DNA from: Rhynchopus sp. YZ270_cl-10
Lineage: Eukaryota; Euglenozoa; Diplonemea; Diplonemida; Diplonemidae
NCBI GenBank assembly: GCA_964035575.1
Contig: OZ037880.1
Span: 682,001-746,000 of the forward strand
Direction of reading: 5' to 3'
DNA: 64,000 bases
Position numbers and translations under genes: made by a program
In this document: positions 32,675-42,726 of the stretch, one piece after another
Numbering within the stretch: the first letter of the stretch is position 1
Layout: every line of letters starts with the position of its first letter
The notes under the pieces: model-generated
Databases searched by the model: none
What the model was told of the DNA's origin: nothing
The model's input: the letters and a program-made list of their open reading frames with translations, nothing else

Positions 32675-32967
32675 AAGAAAAGAAGCTCAAAGATGCATAT
32701 GTCTCACATACAATACACATCTCCAAGAATAGTTCGTAAGATGATGCACAAACCTACGCACAGCCACGTATCCAGCCATATAATTGTTTCATATACTAAC
32801 TATTCTACTGAATAGAAGGTATAATAAAGGGTGCACTTAATGTACCCAAACTTTCTTTTTTTACTTTATGTGGATCGTTTGTTTCTGATCACCTTAGGAA
32901 TATAAGAAAAAAATGTGATGAATGTGTCATACTTTTTACACACCTTTAAAAGGGAAAGAAAGAGAAT

Positions 32968-33012
32968 TTGAAAGTGCAAACACCTCACCGTTCATCGGAT
33001 GCAGGTGCTGGG
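32968..33012. repeat. H2 hairpin module
   Basis: GAAAGTGCAAACACCTC leads into a hairpin closed by CACCT/AGGTG, a paired change from the GCCT/AGGC stem seen elsewhere. The interior CCGTTCATCG matches the copy at 55413. Confidence 0.6.
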
Positions 33013-33343
33013 AAGGGGGAGGGGAATTTTTTTTTCTTTGGAATGAAAAAGAAGCACTCATGCTGAACCACATAAAAGAGAGCTTTAAAAGGTTCCGCAA
33101 GAAGAAAACAAAAATTCAAAAAAAAAAAAATTGTTCTCAATCGTGTTTGGGATTTTCTCATTCGGTTCGGTCATATAGGTCGACAGCAAAGAAAAAGAGA
33201 GAAAATTAATTTCACAAAGAGAGAGAAAAAAGATCGGGCGTGTGAAGTGGGAAAATATTGCCTCAGTTTTATGTTCGTTCCTGTGTCCTCTACCTCCGTA
33301 GATAGGAGGGTGAGTTCTATTTTATTATGATTTTTTCATTTTT

Positions 33344-33460
33344 CCACCTGATTTTTACCCCGCGTATAGGCGCGTGAAGGACCGTATAGGTCCGTACAGG
33401 CATATACGGACCGTCCGTACACGCCATTACGCGCTTTTACGCGGGGTAAAAATCAGGTGG
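33344..33460. repeat. 117-bp foldback (inverted repeat)
   Basis: Perfect 23-bp arms at 33344-33366 and 33438-33460 (CCACCTGATTTTTACCCCGC and its complement). Between them lies a second palindrome, GGTCCGTA...TACGGACC. The whole could form a cruciform or an RNA hairpin. No ORF. Confidence 0.85.
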
Positions 33461-33499
33461 TTTTTATGTGCGTTGTGCAATAAACTCGTTCTAAAAAAG

Positions 33500-33545
33500 A
33501 AAAGTTTAGAAGATGAACCTAAGCCTCTCATGCTTAGTCAGCTTC
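33500..33545. repeat. H1 hairpin module
   Basis: AAAAGTTTAGAAGATGAAC followed by the perfect stem CTAAGC/GCTTAG around CTCTCAT, then TCAGCTTC. Confidence 0.65.
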
Positions 33546-33677
33546 AAGAAAAAAAAAGGGAAAAAATAAAGAAAATTCGAATGTGTGTTTCAGACAACTT
33601 CTAAATAATGACATATCAAACCATCAGCAATATCGTCACTAAGAATCCATAGTCCCCCCCTTTTTCCCTGTTTTTTG

Positions 33678-33726
33678 TTGAAAACTTGGTTGTTTTAGTG
33701 TCCGCCCGAAGATGAACTCCACTATT
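33678..33726 (+). repeat. H5 module
   Basis: TTGAAAACTTGGTTGT, then a hairpin TAGTG...CACTA with CCGAAGATGAACTC in the loop. Similar to 56986-57035 and, inverted, to 44899-44950. Confidence 0.65.
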
Positions 33727-33869
33727 TTTTTTTGGTGAGGCTGGGGTAAAACACGAAGCGAGTCAACGTGGTTCATTCCTGAGTTGGTTAACATGCTTAG
33801 CATTGCACAGCTAATTCAGCGCGAAATGGAACGAGGTGAGAAAAGGGGGGGCGGGGGAGTCATTGGTCG

Positions 33870-33907
33870 AGGTGAACCTAAGCCTTGCGTCACCTTCAGT
33901 CACCTTG
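33870..33907. repeat. H1-like module
   Basis: GGTGAACCTAAGCCTTGCGT then CACCTTCAGTCACCTT. The leading half matches H1, while the second arm of the stem is degraded. Confidence 0.45.
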
Positions 33908-34049
33908 AAAAGAAAGGGGTTATGGACAGCGGCGTTCGATTCAAAAATATAACCCAACAAAACTTCCCCAAACCAGACACCAAAACCAAAACAAATTTGG
34001 CAACGTTCCCCGCACCTTCTTGAATGCAGCGGGGGTACGAGAGAAAAAA

Positions 34050-34098
34050 AGTTGACAGCGCAAAACGCCTCTGGGACACAGGCACTGACACTCCTCGG
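34050..34098. repeat. H2 hairpin module
   Basis: TTGACAGCGCAAAACGCCTC, hairpin GCCT/AGGC with loop CTGGGACAC, then ACTGACACTC. Followed after only 7 bp by an H4 module. Confidence 0.6.
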
Positions 34099-34105
34099 CA
34101 AAAAA

Positions 34106-34173
34106 GTGAAGTTATTAATGCAGGCACCTCCGACTGACCCACGTACGATGCCAGCCATCCGGATGAAAGCACA
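34106..34173. repeat. H4 module
   Basis: Preceded by GTGAAGTTATTAA, as at 36766. It contains TGCAGGCACCTCCGACTGAC and CATCCGGATG. Confidence 0.75.
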
Positions 34174-34550
34174 AGTACCCTGCGGCCAACAACAGAAGAT
34201 GTAAAAAGGAAACCTAATGACTGGCCCGTACCGTAAGAGAACGAGGGCGGTTCACAACCGCTCGACAGCCGGCGGCCCACCTTCCGTTGAAGAGTTGTGA
34301 GCTTACAGGTACTGCAGTTCGCTGCACCCAACGCTTGATGCACGATAGTCTACACAAGAGAGCAGAAACCCAAAAACACAAAAAGGGGTGGGCGGGGGGG
34401 TCACAACATCTCTCTCTTGGCGCCCCATGCTGTACCGACAGTTGGGCCTCACCCTTTCTCTTAGGGATATACATGGACGTCCTTACAGGCAGCACACCGT
34501 AACCCAAAGGCGTGGCAGAGAGACTCCGTAGAGCGACTCTGGCCTGACCG

Positions 34551-34602
34551 CTGGCCATTTATGCTCCGGGTGCGAGCACCCATCATAGCATAGGGGGGCC
34601 AG
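34551..34602. repeat. Nested 52-bp hairpin
   Basis: Three concentric inverted pairs: CTGGCC/GGCCAG, TATGCT/AGCATA and GGGTGC/GCACCC with a GA loop. Not assigned to any RNA family I know. Confidence 0.6.
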
Positions 34603-34949
34603 CCTGACCCAGCATTTATATACCCTGCCAGGGTGAACTTGCATAAAAGAGGGCAGGGGCGTTTAGACCCTGAGGACTAGGGGAAGTCCCGCATACCCCA
34701 ACAGAAAGACAAAGGCTATGCACTGGTGATATAGGAGAGGCAGGGTTGCTGAAAAACAAAAAGACCCTGAAGGCACAAAAACGCCCCGCATACCCCTCCT
34801 CGCCTCCTGTTTTGTAATCTCTCAGGTAGGAGACATCGGTTCGAGCGGTCAACACCTTCATAGAGTTTCTGGAGGAACGGACCCCCGGATGCAATTTAAG
34901 GTCCAGCCCAGGACCCCAGGACAAAAAAAAAGGGGGGAAGACCATTTCA

Positions 34950-34976
34950 ACGAATACACCTCTCGTGTACACATCT
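34950..34976. repeat. H3 hairpin module
   Basis: TACAC-CTCTC-GTGTA followed by CACATCTGA. Variants lie at 38036-38062, 55366-55403 and, weakly, 32598-32630. Confidence 0.4.
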
Positions 34977-35381
34977 GAGGTGTTGAATTGAATTGCAAAC
35001 TCCTCTCTACGGAAACAGGATCATCGCCCCTTTATGGTCTAACATAAACACAAGGTACCGTTGAGAGCTGCACTGGACACTTCATGACGTCACAGGCAAA
35101 GCTCATGCAACCTCACCAGAGACAAACCTCCTTTGCCTTTAGGTTGGATACAAGACATACCCAACACTCATCACCTCACGGAAAGAAAATAGTTTGTTTC
35201 TCCGTCTGAAGCCATATGCCTCAGCAATTTTCTTGGGACTTTTTTTTCATGATTTGATTTGAAAGACGAAACGGCGCAGTTCTAATTGTCAAAACAACTC
35301 AACGAATGCGTCTCTACGCATTCTAAGGAAGCAAGCAAAGGGGCAGCAAGGTTACAATACATTTTTTTCACTTTTTTCTAT

Positions 35382-36572
35382 TTATGTGTCTAGCCCGCTG
35401 AAGGTGCTGTCGAAGAACTCTTGTTGGACCTGGATTTCGTTGTCTCTGGCGGCTTGTCTGAGTTTGGCTTTGTCTGTGGTGGAGGCTTGGACGTATGCGG
35501 AGTTGAGGATAGAGTGGATGTGGTGTTTGTCGCCTTGGGATTGGAGGCGGATTTCTCGGGTGAATGTTTCGGCGACTTCGGTGACGCAGGCGATGTAGTC
35601 GGAGGCGATGTCCTGCTGCACGGCGCCGAGGAAGCGTCGGCAGCGGGCGTCAAGGTTCTCAAGCTCCGACATCACTGCACGCACCTCGTTGTCTTCCTTC
35701 ACGAGGCCTTCGTCTATCGCATCGACCTCGCGCAGCAGGGCGTGGATGCGGTCGAACTTCTCACGGCGTTGCTCCAGCTGCGCAACGATGCGCTCCTGCC
35801 GGCCCTGGATGCGGTGTTCCAGCTCAGCTGCCTGCGCCCGCCACCCCCTCTCGCAGGTTACGTACTCCGCAACACCGTACCCAGTCGCATGCTTCCCCAC
35901 CTCCCCCATCGCAAGGCGAAAAGCGTCAGTTTTTTTCTCCAACTCCTTCGCATGAGACTGCAGCCCCCCCAACCCTTCCAACCTCGTCAAACATTCCTGC
36001 ACCATTCTCGATTGTGGCGACGTATCATCCTTTGGAGGTGTCACCTCTGAAACCGGTGTATCTCTTATACAGGACAACAGGGTTGTGACGTGGGCCTGCT
36101 TATACTGATCCTGCAGCTCCAACTCGGCCAATCCCGAAACCATTTCCGCAAGAGAACAGGTTGTCCCTGCCGAGGTCACCAGACGTGCACGGACTGCGGG
36201 GAGCAGCGTATCCAGGGAGTCTCCACTCGGCAGAATTGGCTGCAATTTATGTTTCCGCTCCTCCCCAATGAAGATGCAGTGATCGATACCATGGTGCCAC
36301 CTCGACCCTGGCTGATACGGGTCCACAGTACTCGGCAACGGCAGTCCCATCCGCATCGACTCATTAGATGAAATCCGCAGCACCATGGTACGCAGCTCTG
36401 CAAGCTGCTGCTGCATCTTCGCCAACTCATCCGTCTTAGCACGAGAAGGGGTACCAGGCACAGTAACGGACGGAACAGACTCAGAAGGGGGATGATCAGA
36501 AGCGACAGCAGGACTAGGAATAATCGGGTCCACAGTGCTCACAGTGGGTACAACATTGGGGGATTCACCCAT
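35382..36572 (-). CDS. Coiled-coil protein of unknown function (396 aa)
   Basis: Not recognised. The N-terminal 45 residues are Pro/Ser/Val-rich and probably disordered. A short helix follows (KMQQQLAELRTMVLRIS). A middle segment of about 100 residues (75-175) includes HHGIDHCIFIGEERKHKL. From about residue 190 to the end the protein is largely helical and charged, with heptad-like stretches (RIVAQLEQRREKFDRIHALL, KLRQAARDNEIQVQQEFF). No signal peptide or membrane segment. The single open frame is favoured over the antisense frame because its composition is protein-like throughout. The start ATG (GGTGAATCCCC context) opens the longest frame. Confidence 0.65.
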   Translation of the reverse strand: MGESPNVVPTVSTVDPIIPSPAVASDHPPSESVPSVTVPGTPSRAKTDELAKMQQQLAELRTMVLRISSNESMRMGLPLPSTVDPYQPGSRWHHGIDHCIFIGEERKHKLQPILPSGDSLDTLLPAVRARLVTSAGTTCSLAEMVSGLAELELQDQYKQAHVTTLLSCIRDTPVSEVTPPKDDTSPQSRMVQECLTRLEGLGGLQSHAKELEKKTDAFRLAMGEVGKHATGYGVAEYVTCERGWRAQAAELEHRIQGRQERIVAQLEQRREKFDRIHALLREVDAIDEGLVKEDNEVRAVMSELENLDARCRRFLGAVQQDIASDYIACVTEVAETFTREIRLQSQGDKHHIHSILNSAYVQASTTDKAKLRQAARDNEIQVQQEFFDSTFSGLDT

Positions 36573-36765
36573 TGGGCTTTTTTTTTAGTTTTCTTTATTG
36601 CCTGGTTTGGAAATATGGAGAGGGGCAGGGAGAATAAAAGAGAAAATGTACCTTTTTTTTTCATAATATTATTACTAAAACAGCAAATCTATTGAGGTAT
36701 TGAGGGGAAGATGGAGGAGGATGGAGGGAAGGTTTTAGCGCAGAGTAAAAATAAGAAAGAACAAA

Positions 36766-36840
36766 AAAGTGAAGTTATTAATGCAGGCACCTCCCGACTG
36801 ACCCACGTACGATGCCAGCCATCCGGATGAAAGCACAACC
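36766..36840. repeat. H4 module
   Basis: Same order as at 34106: GTGAAGTTATTAA, TGCAGGCACCTCC, GACTGACCCACGTACGATGC, CATCCGGATGAAAGCACAA. Confidence 0.75.
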
Positions 36841-36876
36841 CTGCAGCTACAACAGTATATTTCAAAAAGAAGAGAA

Positions 36877-36966
36877 AAGTTTGGTAAGGATGAGCCTAAG
36901 CCCCATACACGTAGTCACCAAAGAAGAGTTTGTAATATGAACCTAAACACTGCGTGCTTGGTCACG
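36877..36966. repeat. Two tandem H1-like modules
   Basis: The first reads GATGAGCCTAAGCCCC then GTAGTCACC. The second reads ATATGAACCTAAACACTGCG then TGCTTGGTCAC, whose arms can pair with a G-T wobble (CTAA/TTGG). Confidence 0.5.
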
Positions 36967-37206
36967 AGGGGGGAGAGGAGGGAAAGAAAGGGAAAAACAG
37001 GTGGTCGCCCTTAAGTATTATCGCCCCCGTCTCTACCTCCTTTTAGGGGGGAAAAAAGCTGAATAAAAAAAGGGAAAACTAATAGAAGTTTCTATTCTGA
37101 CAAATCTGGTTGGCGAACAGTCTTTTGCTGTTTCCATCGATGCATCGGGTTCAAAATCTTACCTAAAAAGCTAGGGATACAGACAGTACTTTTTTTTCTA
37201 TTTTTT

Positions 37207-40200
37207 TCACGCAACTTTCACCAGAGAATACGCCCTTCCGTTGACGAGGTTGGTGAGTCTGGCTTCGATGGGTGCGAGAGTGATTAAGTCTTGAAGTTGT
37301 AGCGTGTCGCGAGAGTCGAACTGCCACGTGTCGCTGATGTAGCGGAGAACGTCGAGGGACTGGTCAGGGGGGAAGCGGATGCGGTCGGTGCGTGACTTCT
37401 CGCCTGAGTACACAAGGGTGATGCTGATGCCTTGTGACAGCGTGAGCACCGTCCCCGGGTGGAGTGCCATATACCCTAGCTGGTGGCTCCCGCAGTCCTC
37501 GTGTGAAGCTATCACGACCTGCGCAGAGTTGAGCAGCACCCACGCATCGCTGCACCCAAATACCCGTGTGATACGGTCCAAAACGTCGTCATGTGTCTTC
37601 CCAGGTGCACACCGCATCTCAACCTCCTTCTCACCAGAAATAACCTTAAAATATTTGTCAGGAAATTTCACACAATACGTAGATCGATCGCATATCTGTA
37701 AAGGTAATGTCAAGTTGCATGGCAAATGAGGTGGGCGCGAAATCCAGAAGTGCCATATTTCCCCCCCTTTTGCTATACACTTTACTTTTCGCAACAAAGA
37801 GCAGAAATAAGCAAACCATACCGCACTAAACGCCAAGGCATCGAGCCCTTGCAGACAGGGACCATCAATGAACCCCGACACTATCCCTATTGAGGCCTCT
37901 GTAGCAGACTGTGTTGTGATGGATAGTGTAGGGGCAATACAATGAAAAGAAAAGTTTATACGATGATCCTAAGCCTCTCGTGCTTAGTCACCTTGATCAT
38001 ATTCGTTATCGCGCGTCAGCTGCGTGGGTTTCCACCAGAAGATGTATGTGCCTCTCGTGCACACATTTCATCGGAAAGCCCTCCACCCTTCTGCTGAAAG
38101 TACAAACCAACTCTACCGCTCTCTCTACCTCCACAGTAACGTATGATTCCAAAAAAACCCCAAAAACACATCTCAACCAATCCACATAGATCACATACCG
38201 CGCTAGGGTTAGGCGACGGTGCCTTCCACGCCGTCTGCGGCAGATGCAGCCGTGCCCATATATCCTGCAAACACAACGTCGGATGCACGATGACAACCCT
38301 CCACAGCTCTGCAGGCTTGATCTGCGCACAGACGACTATATCCTGTTTTATGACAGTTGCGGGCTCGAGCACACGGGGGTCAACTTGGATGGTTATATGC
38401 TTATCAGCCTCACGCACGAGATAGGTGGCGCCTTCCTTCAGTGTCGCATACGACAGCACCACGGGTGTGTCGGGGTCAGTCTCGGTAGAGACAGACCAGC
38501 CGGGGCCCATGCCACACTGTCCCGTTCGTTTGATGTTGTCGAGAATGTCTTCTTTGCGGTGGTGTTGTTTGACCACCAGGTGTGCCGCCCTCTCAGCCTC
38601 GCCTTGAAACACAACATGCACCTTCTTGTCGCGCAATGCCAAGGAATAGACGCCACCATCTGCCACAGCGTTCCATATCGCGGAGGCACCAAAAAAGGCG
38701 TTCGAAGTGGCAATGAACGATCCAGACAGTTCACACCGCACATCAAAGACGGTTTCAAATGAGATCGCAAACACCCTCTTCGCAGCCACTACCAACTCTT
38801 CGTAACTCTGCCCTGGGTCGACTGTGTGCACCACATCGGAATGCCCCGCACAACGCAAACTGATTTGTTTATTTGGTGGCAAATATATTAATGTGGACCG
38901 CGGGGTGGGTCGGTACTTTGCTGGGTCAGCTATCCGGTTGTAGAGGGATTGTTGCAGAACACCTTGACTATATTCACCAGATTCTGTAAAACGTACTGTA
39001 TAGTCCACAGCACCACCTGCCATGATGATGGCAGGGTAAAACCCATCGTCGGTGCTGCCGTCGTTGTAGAAAACATCGACACAATCTCCTTCCTTCCAGA
39101 TTGCTCTGCTTTCAAGAAAGGTACCACCTTCTGCACCAAAGACCCGTTGGCATGAGAGTGCTGCCTTTTCTGGATGAAACACTTCAACCCGCTTTGCGAT
39201 GACCTCTTCCCGGGTTGCCACCACTTCCCCTTCGGTAAGTCCCCCTGCTACATCGAATTGCACCGCAATCGAGACGTCGTTTTGCTCCAATGTGTACTGC
39301 ACACCTTCTCGCAGGAAACTCCACGTAGGAACAGCGCCTCGCAGAATGTGTCCTCCGGACAGACCAAACGCAGTTATAATGTGCTCCATAGACTGTGCAG
39401 TGGTCCAGCCTGGCTGAATGGGCACCTTTTTGCTAAGGTCTTCGTATACTATGGTAATGTTTTTTGATGGCATGCGGAGTTCGAGGAGGGTATCTTCTCT
39501 AAGAATTTGAGGGGCATCAAACCCATTAGGAAACTGCGTAATACTCAACTGATTCCGCAGCACCGCAGGAAACCCTTTCGGAAGCAACATATGAGCTGCG
39601 CGGTCTATCGCCCCTTCAGGCCCAGAAGAGGACCGCACCTCAATGGGAACCATTCTAGTGGCAAGCGGGGCGCTACGAGGCCAGTCTACTACCCGACGAT
39701 CACCGTATACAAAAACACGTCGTTTTAACCCTTCTACTTCGTAGCAGCCTTCGTGGTGGAGATCGCGGTATTGGATGGTAGTGAATAGGTGGTCGGTTTC
39801 TTTGCAGCGTAAACCGTAATGGTCGATGGGGAGGTGTAACGCTTGGGTGGCTTCTTTGATGACCATGCTGTGGTCGTGCCCAACGGAGACCTTGAGGTGT
39901 GCGAGGTTGGTGCCGGAGGAGATGGTAATGAGCTTTGGCTTGACTATCATCATGAAGCGGTCGTCCTGGCGGGAACAGTACAGATGCGGGAGGCTGTGCG
40001 CATTGTCCTGCATCACAGAGTATGTCGCATTCAACGGAAAGGTGTCATCCGCAGCATGCCAATGCGCAGAACCATCGCCCACCCTATACCCCGGATGCGG
40101 CCCCTTCTCTGCCTCCCCCCAATCTGTTACTGTCAAAGCCCGCGCCCCTCTGCCGCCACAAATGTAGACCGGGGTGTGAAATCGGATTCCGTTGTGGTTA

Positions 40201-40652
40201 CCATCGTTCAGCACATTGGAGGTGGGGGCTTGGTCCAAGGGGTTAGGGTGGGTGAGGTCGGGGCTATGACTGTACGCAGTCTGCGGAGCCGGGGTGCGTG
40301 GTGGCGTACGCCGTGGAGAAGGGGACGGCGTGTTAACGTCCGTCTGCGTCTGCGAGGCGGATCCTGAAGGGCTGTGCTGTGGCTGCTGCGTCTGCGTCTG
40401 CTCAGCACTTTCACTAAGAGACGAGACATGGCTCTGCCTCGATACCGTAAGCGTCCCACGAGGAGTGGTTTTTTCTTCCGGATCCGCCACTACACTGTTA
40501 TCTGATTGCGCCGATAGGGGCACTGCATCCTGCGAGGGATGAGGGGAAGGAGACGGCGACGGTGGTGGTGGTGTCGGGGTATGTGTCCGAGCAGGCGCGG
40601 ACACCGCACTGCCACCCTTCTTCTCCCCTCCGCCGGCACAACAATTCCCCAT
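37207..40652 (-). CDS. Lipid-anchored protein with repeated beta-grasp-like modules (980 aa, two exons)
   Basis: Exon 1 is 38199-40652 (818 codons), the intron 37696-38198 (gtatgt...ttacag, 503 nt) and exon 2 is 37207-37695; the join is phase 0. The N-terminus MGNCCAGG is a classic myristoylation plus palmitoylation signal, so it should sit on the inner face of a membrane. Residues 10-150 are Pro/Ser/Thr-rich. The rest is a series of about eight 75-100 residue units that open with a beta strand (KNITIVYEDL, KKVHVVFQGE, KHITIQVDPR, ISITLVYSGE) and close with G-x-x-Y-x-[LV] (GVQYTLE, GGVYSLAL, GATYLVRE, GRAYSLVK), like ubiquitin-fold repeats. One Tudor/Agenet-like insert reads GDCVDVFYNDG...YTVRFTESGEY. 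Function unknown; a scaffold is plausible. Confidence 0.72.
37948..38062. repeat. H1 plus H3 modules inside an intron
   Basis: H1 has the perfect stem CTAAGC/GCTTAG with loop CTCTCGT and the long tail seen at 29578. It is followed directly by H3, where TGTGC/GCACA encloses the same CTCTCGT loop. Both lie in the intron of the beta-grasp protein gene. Confidence 0.7.
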
Positions 40653-40962
40653 GTTGGATCATCCCCTGAGGTTTTGTATAGTGTATGGGGCAGGGCACGG
40701 TAGTGGTAGTGGAATGGGGAAGAAAAGCAAATATGTGGTGGGGAAAGGGGGAAAGGTGGTGAGGGTAATACCCGAGAAGGGCCACATAAAGACAGTGAGT
40801 GCACAATTCTAACGAGGAAAAAAGGAATAGTTGTTGATGCAGGCTCCGACTGACCCACGTAGCGTTGCCAGTCATCCGGATGAAAGTATGAAGGAAAAAA
40901 AAGAGAGAAAAAAGAAAGACCAGTGCTAGAGGGGCAAAGGGGTAGCCTCTCCAGAAGGGTCG
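40653..40962. other. Intergenic with H4 module
   Basis: 310 bp upstream of the MGNCC protein start. An H4 variant (40828-40890) with a deletion in GCACCTCC and an ACGTAGCGTTGCC change lies about 180 bp from the start codon, a position like that of the copy at 36766. Confidence 0.6.
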
Positions 40963-42480
40963 TTACACATCCGCGGCTGATTGTTGTGCCGCACACTGGT
41001 CGGAGGTGGAGTCTTGTTCGCAGTGGTCCACGACAGACTTTCTTCCACGGCGCTTTCTCCTGTGGGGGGTGATAATTGAAAGGAATGTTAAAAGATAAAC
41101 GTCCTTCTCGTGGAAGAGGATAATATCATGGTAAAGGAAAAGCCCAAGCCTCGTGGTTAGTTACGGGGTAGTAAGAAAACGTTAAACATCTCCTTGAAGA
41201 TCTTGATGAATGTACACACATCGTTGTCACTACTGTACTTATCGTAAGGGGACACGACGTGGAGAGCTAATTAATAAGAGGAGTTGAAAGTGCAAAGACC
41301 TATGTGGACGCAGACACCGGTGTTCCGATGGTATTTAAAAAAATAGAAAATAAAAAAGAACATACGGCATGTGGCAGGTGAGGTTCATCTCGGTATTGTA
41401 GAGTTGCTTCTCTGTCACTTCGCCGCTTTCTTCGTCACGCACAGTTGCAAGCACTGTGAGACGCGACCCGTTGTAGATATCGAGGAGCAGGGGGTGTGCG
41501 CAGATGTGCGGCACATCGAATGTGATGTCCACCTGGAAGAGCTCGCCACCTACCAAGGGGTGGCGGTCGATGCCGACACTTTCGTTGAGTGCGAGGGGCA
41601 GGTCCTGCAGACGACCGTGCGCTATCTGCACCTGCACACCTGTCACAGACAACGACGGTGCAGGTGAATTGCCTGGGCTCAGATCCAACTCCAACGCACA
41701 CGACACTTCCTCTCCTGCGACAAACACCACAGCCTCCGCTTCGCCATCCACAGCAGTAGCATCAGCATCAGCATCAACCCCTTCAGGCACCACAACCTCA
41801 GGCAGTCTCGTTGGCCTACACGTCCCACTCCCCTTCAGAATGTAGCTGCTCTTGCACTGCACACTGATCTTCCCTGCGAAGTAGGAGTAGACCGACATCA
41901 GCGTCTGCGTACCGTCCCAGAGGACTAGAGATCCACCGCCACCCTTGCGGATTCTGATGGTCCTGAAGAGGGCAGTGGTTTTGGTTCCAGAGCCAGGGTT
42001 GGCTGCGAAGAGGAGTGTGTTGATGTGTTTGCCTGACGCGCTCGACAAATCGAAGGTGCGCTTCAGGAACTTTCCGTGCGCAAGACCTCCCAAGGTTTGC
42101 TCCAGCTCGCAGTGGTTTCGGAAGCCGTGTTGGTCCTTGATGGCCGTATCGTCTCGCAGGCGCCACTGCACAATGGTCGCCTCCAGGTCAACGTTAGCTC
42201 TGGTGTTCGCATCCTCCCAAAGCATGTCGTACTCAAAGATATCACCCTTCTCGATTGCATGCCCGATGAAGGTGTCGGCATTGCCGTACAGCTTGTCTGT
42301 TGAAGCCTCCGGCGCAAAGGTGACTTCCAACAGAGACCCTGCCCGGCAGTTCGAATCCTTCTTCGAAGCCGGTGGGGTGTACGCCGGCATGGCGGTCTTC
42401 TCCTTCTGCTCAACAATCTTCATCTTCTGCCGTCCCCCTGACAACGACGACGCTACCACCAGCCACACCCATAGCTGCAT
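40963..42480 (-). CDS. Secreted protein with basic tail, two exons (403 aa)
   Basis: Not recognised. Exon 1 is 41366-42480, the intron 41060-41365 (306 nt, gtatgt...ccacag) and exon 2 is 40963-41059; the join is phase 2 and reads CHMP|RKRRGRK. The first 15-18 residues (MQLWVWLVVASSLSGG) are a signal peptide. Residues 35-200 look like a beta-sandwich (LWDGTQTLMSVYSYFAGKI). A Cys pair (ISVQCKSSYILKGSGTC) and an acidic Ala/Asp linker (DADADATAVDGEAEAVV) come next. A second beta-rich domain with FQVDITFDV and TVLATVRDEESGE ends near residue 365. Exon 2 adds the basic patch RKRRGRK and a Gln/Ser/Asp tail. The intron carries H1 and H2 modules. Confidence 0.68.
41139..41170. repeat. H1-like module inside an intron
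   Basis: AAGCCCAAGCCTCGTGGTTAG then TTACGGGG. Stem partly kept. Confidence 0.45.
41283..41330. repeat. H2 module inside an intron
   Basis: GTTGAAAGTGCAAAGACC, TGTGGACGCAGACACCGG. Arms less regular than in the other copies. Confidence 0.5.
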
Positions 42481-42726
42481 ATTGTTGTGTGACTCCTGAA
42501 GGGGTTGCCGATGGAGGGGTTAAAGAGGAGATCAGAAAAGGAAAACAACGTCACCCAGGCTCAGCACCATGCTACTGTTCTGCCGTTGGCTTGTTGGTGG
42601 TGTCTTCAGTGTCACCCAAGAATGCCGAATAAATGTGAATGAAAAGAAGGGGGTCGTTTGTTCAAACATGTGTTTGAAGTTTGTGGGGTGGTGGTGGTGG
42701 TGTGGGGTGGTAGTGTGGTGTGTGTG

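Larger units (their letters stand above)
31918..35381. other. Gene-poor 3.5-kb stretch with hairpin repeats
   Basis: No supported gene between the NASP start and the next stop codon at 35382. Short open frames at 33811-34158, 34214-34558 and 34616-34972 have no recognisable protein features and run through repeats. The stretch contains hairpin modules of families H1 to H5, a foldback at 33344-33460, a nested hairpin at 34551-34602, and many A/T runs. Small exons of an unrecognised gene cannot be excluded, because RPC10 in this window has exons as short as 72 nt. Confidence 0.6.
36573..37206. other. Intergenic with H4 and two H1 modules
   Basis: 634 bp between two minus-strand genes with no ORF of note. 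It holds an H4 module (36766-36840, about 200 bp upstream of the start codon at 36572), two H1 modules in a row (36877-36966) and A/T runs. Confidence 0.65.

Noticed and set aside
34820-34860. Possible tRNA (GGTTCGAGC resembles a B box)
   Set aside because: The flanking bases cannot form a T-arm or acceptor stem and no A box is placed correctly.
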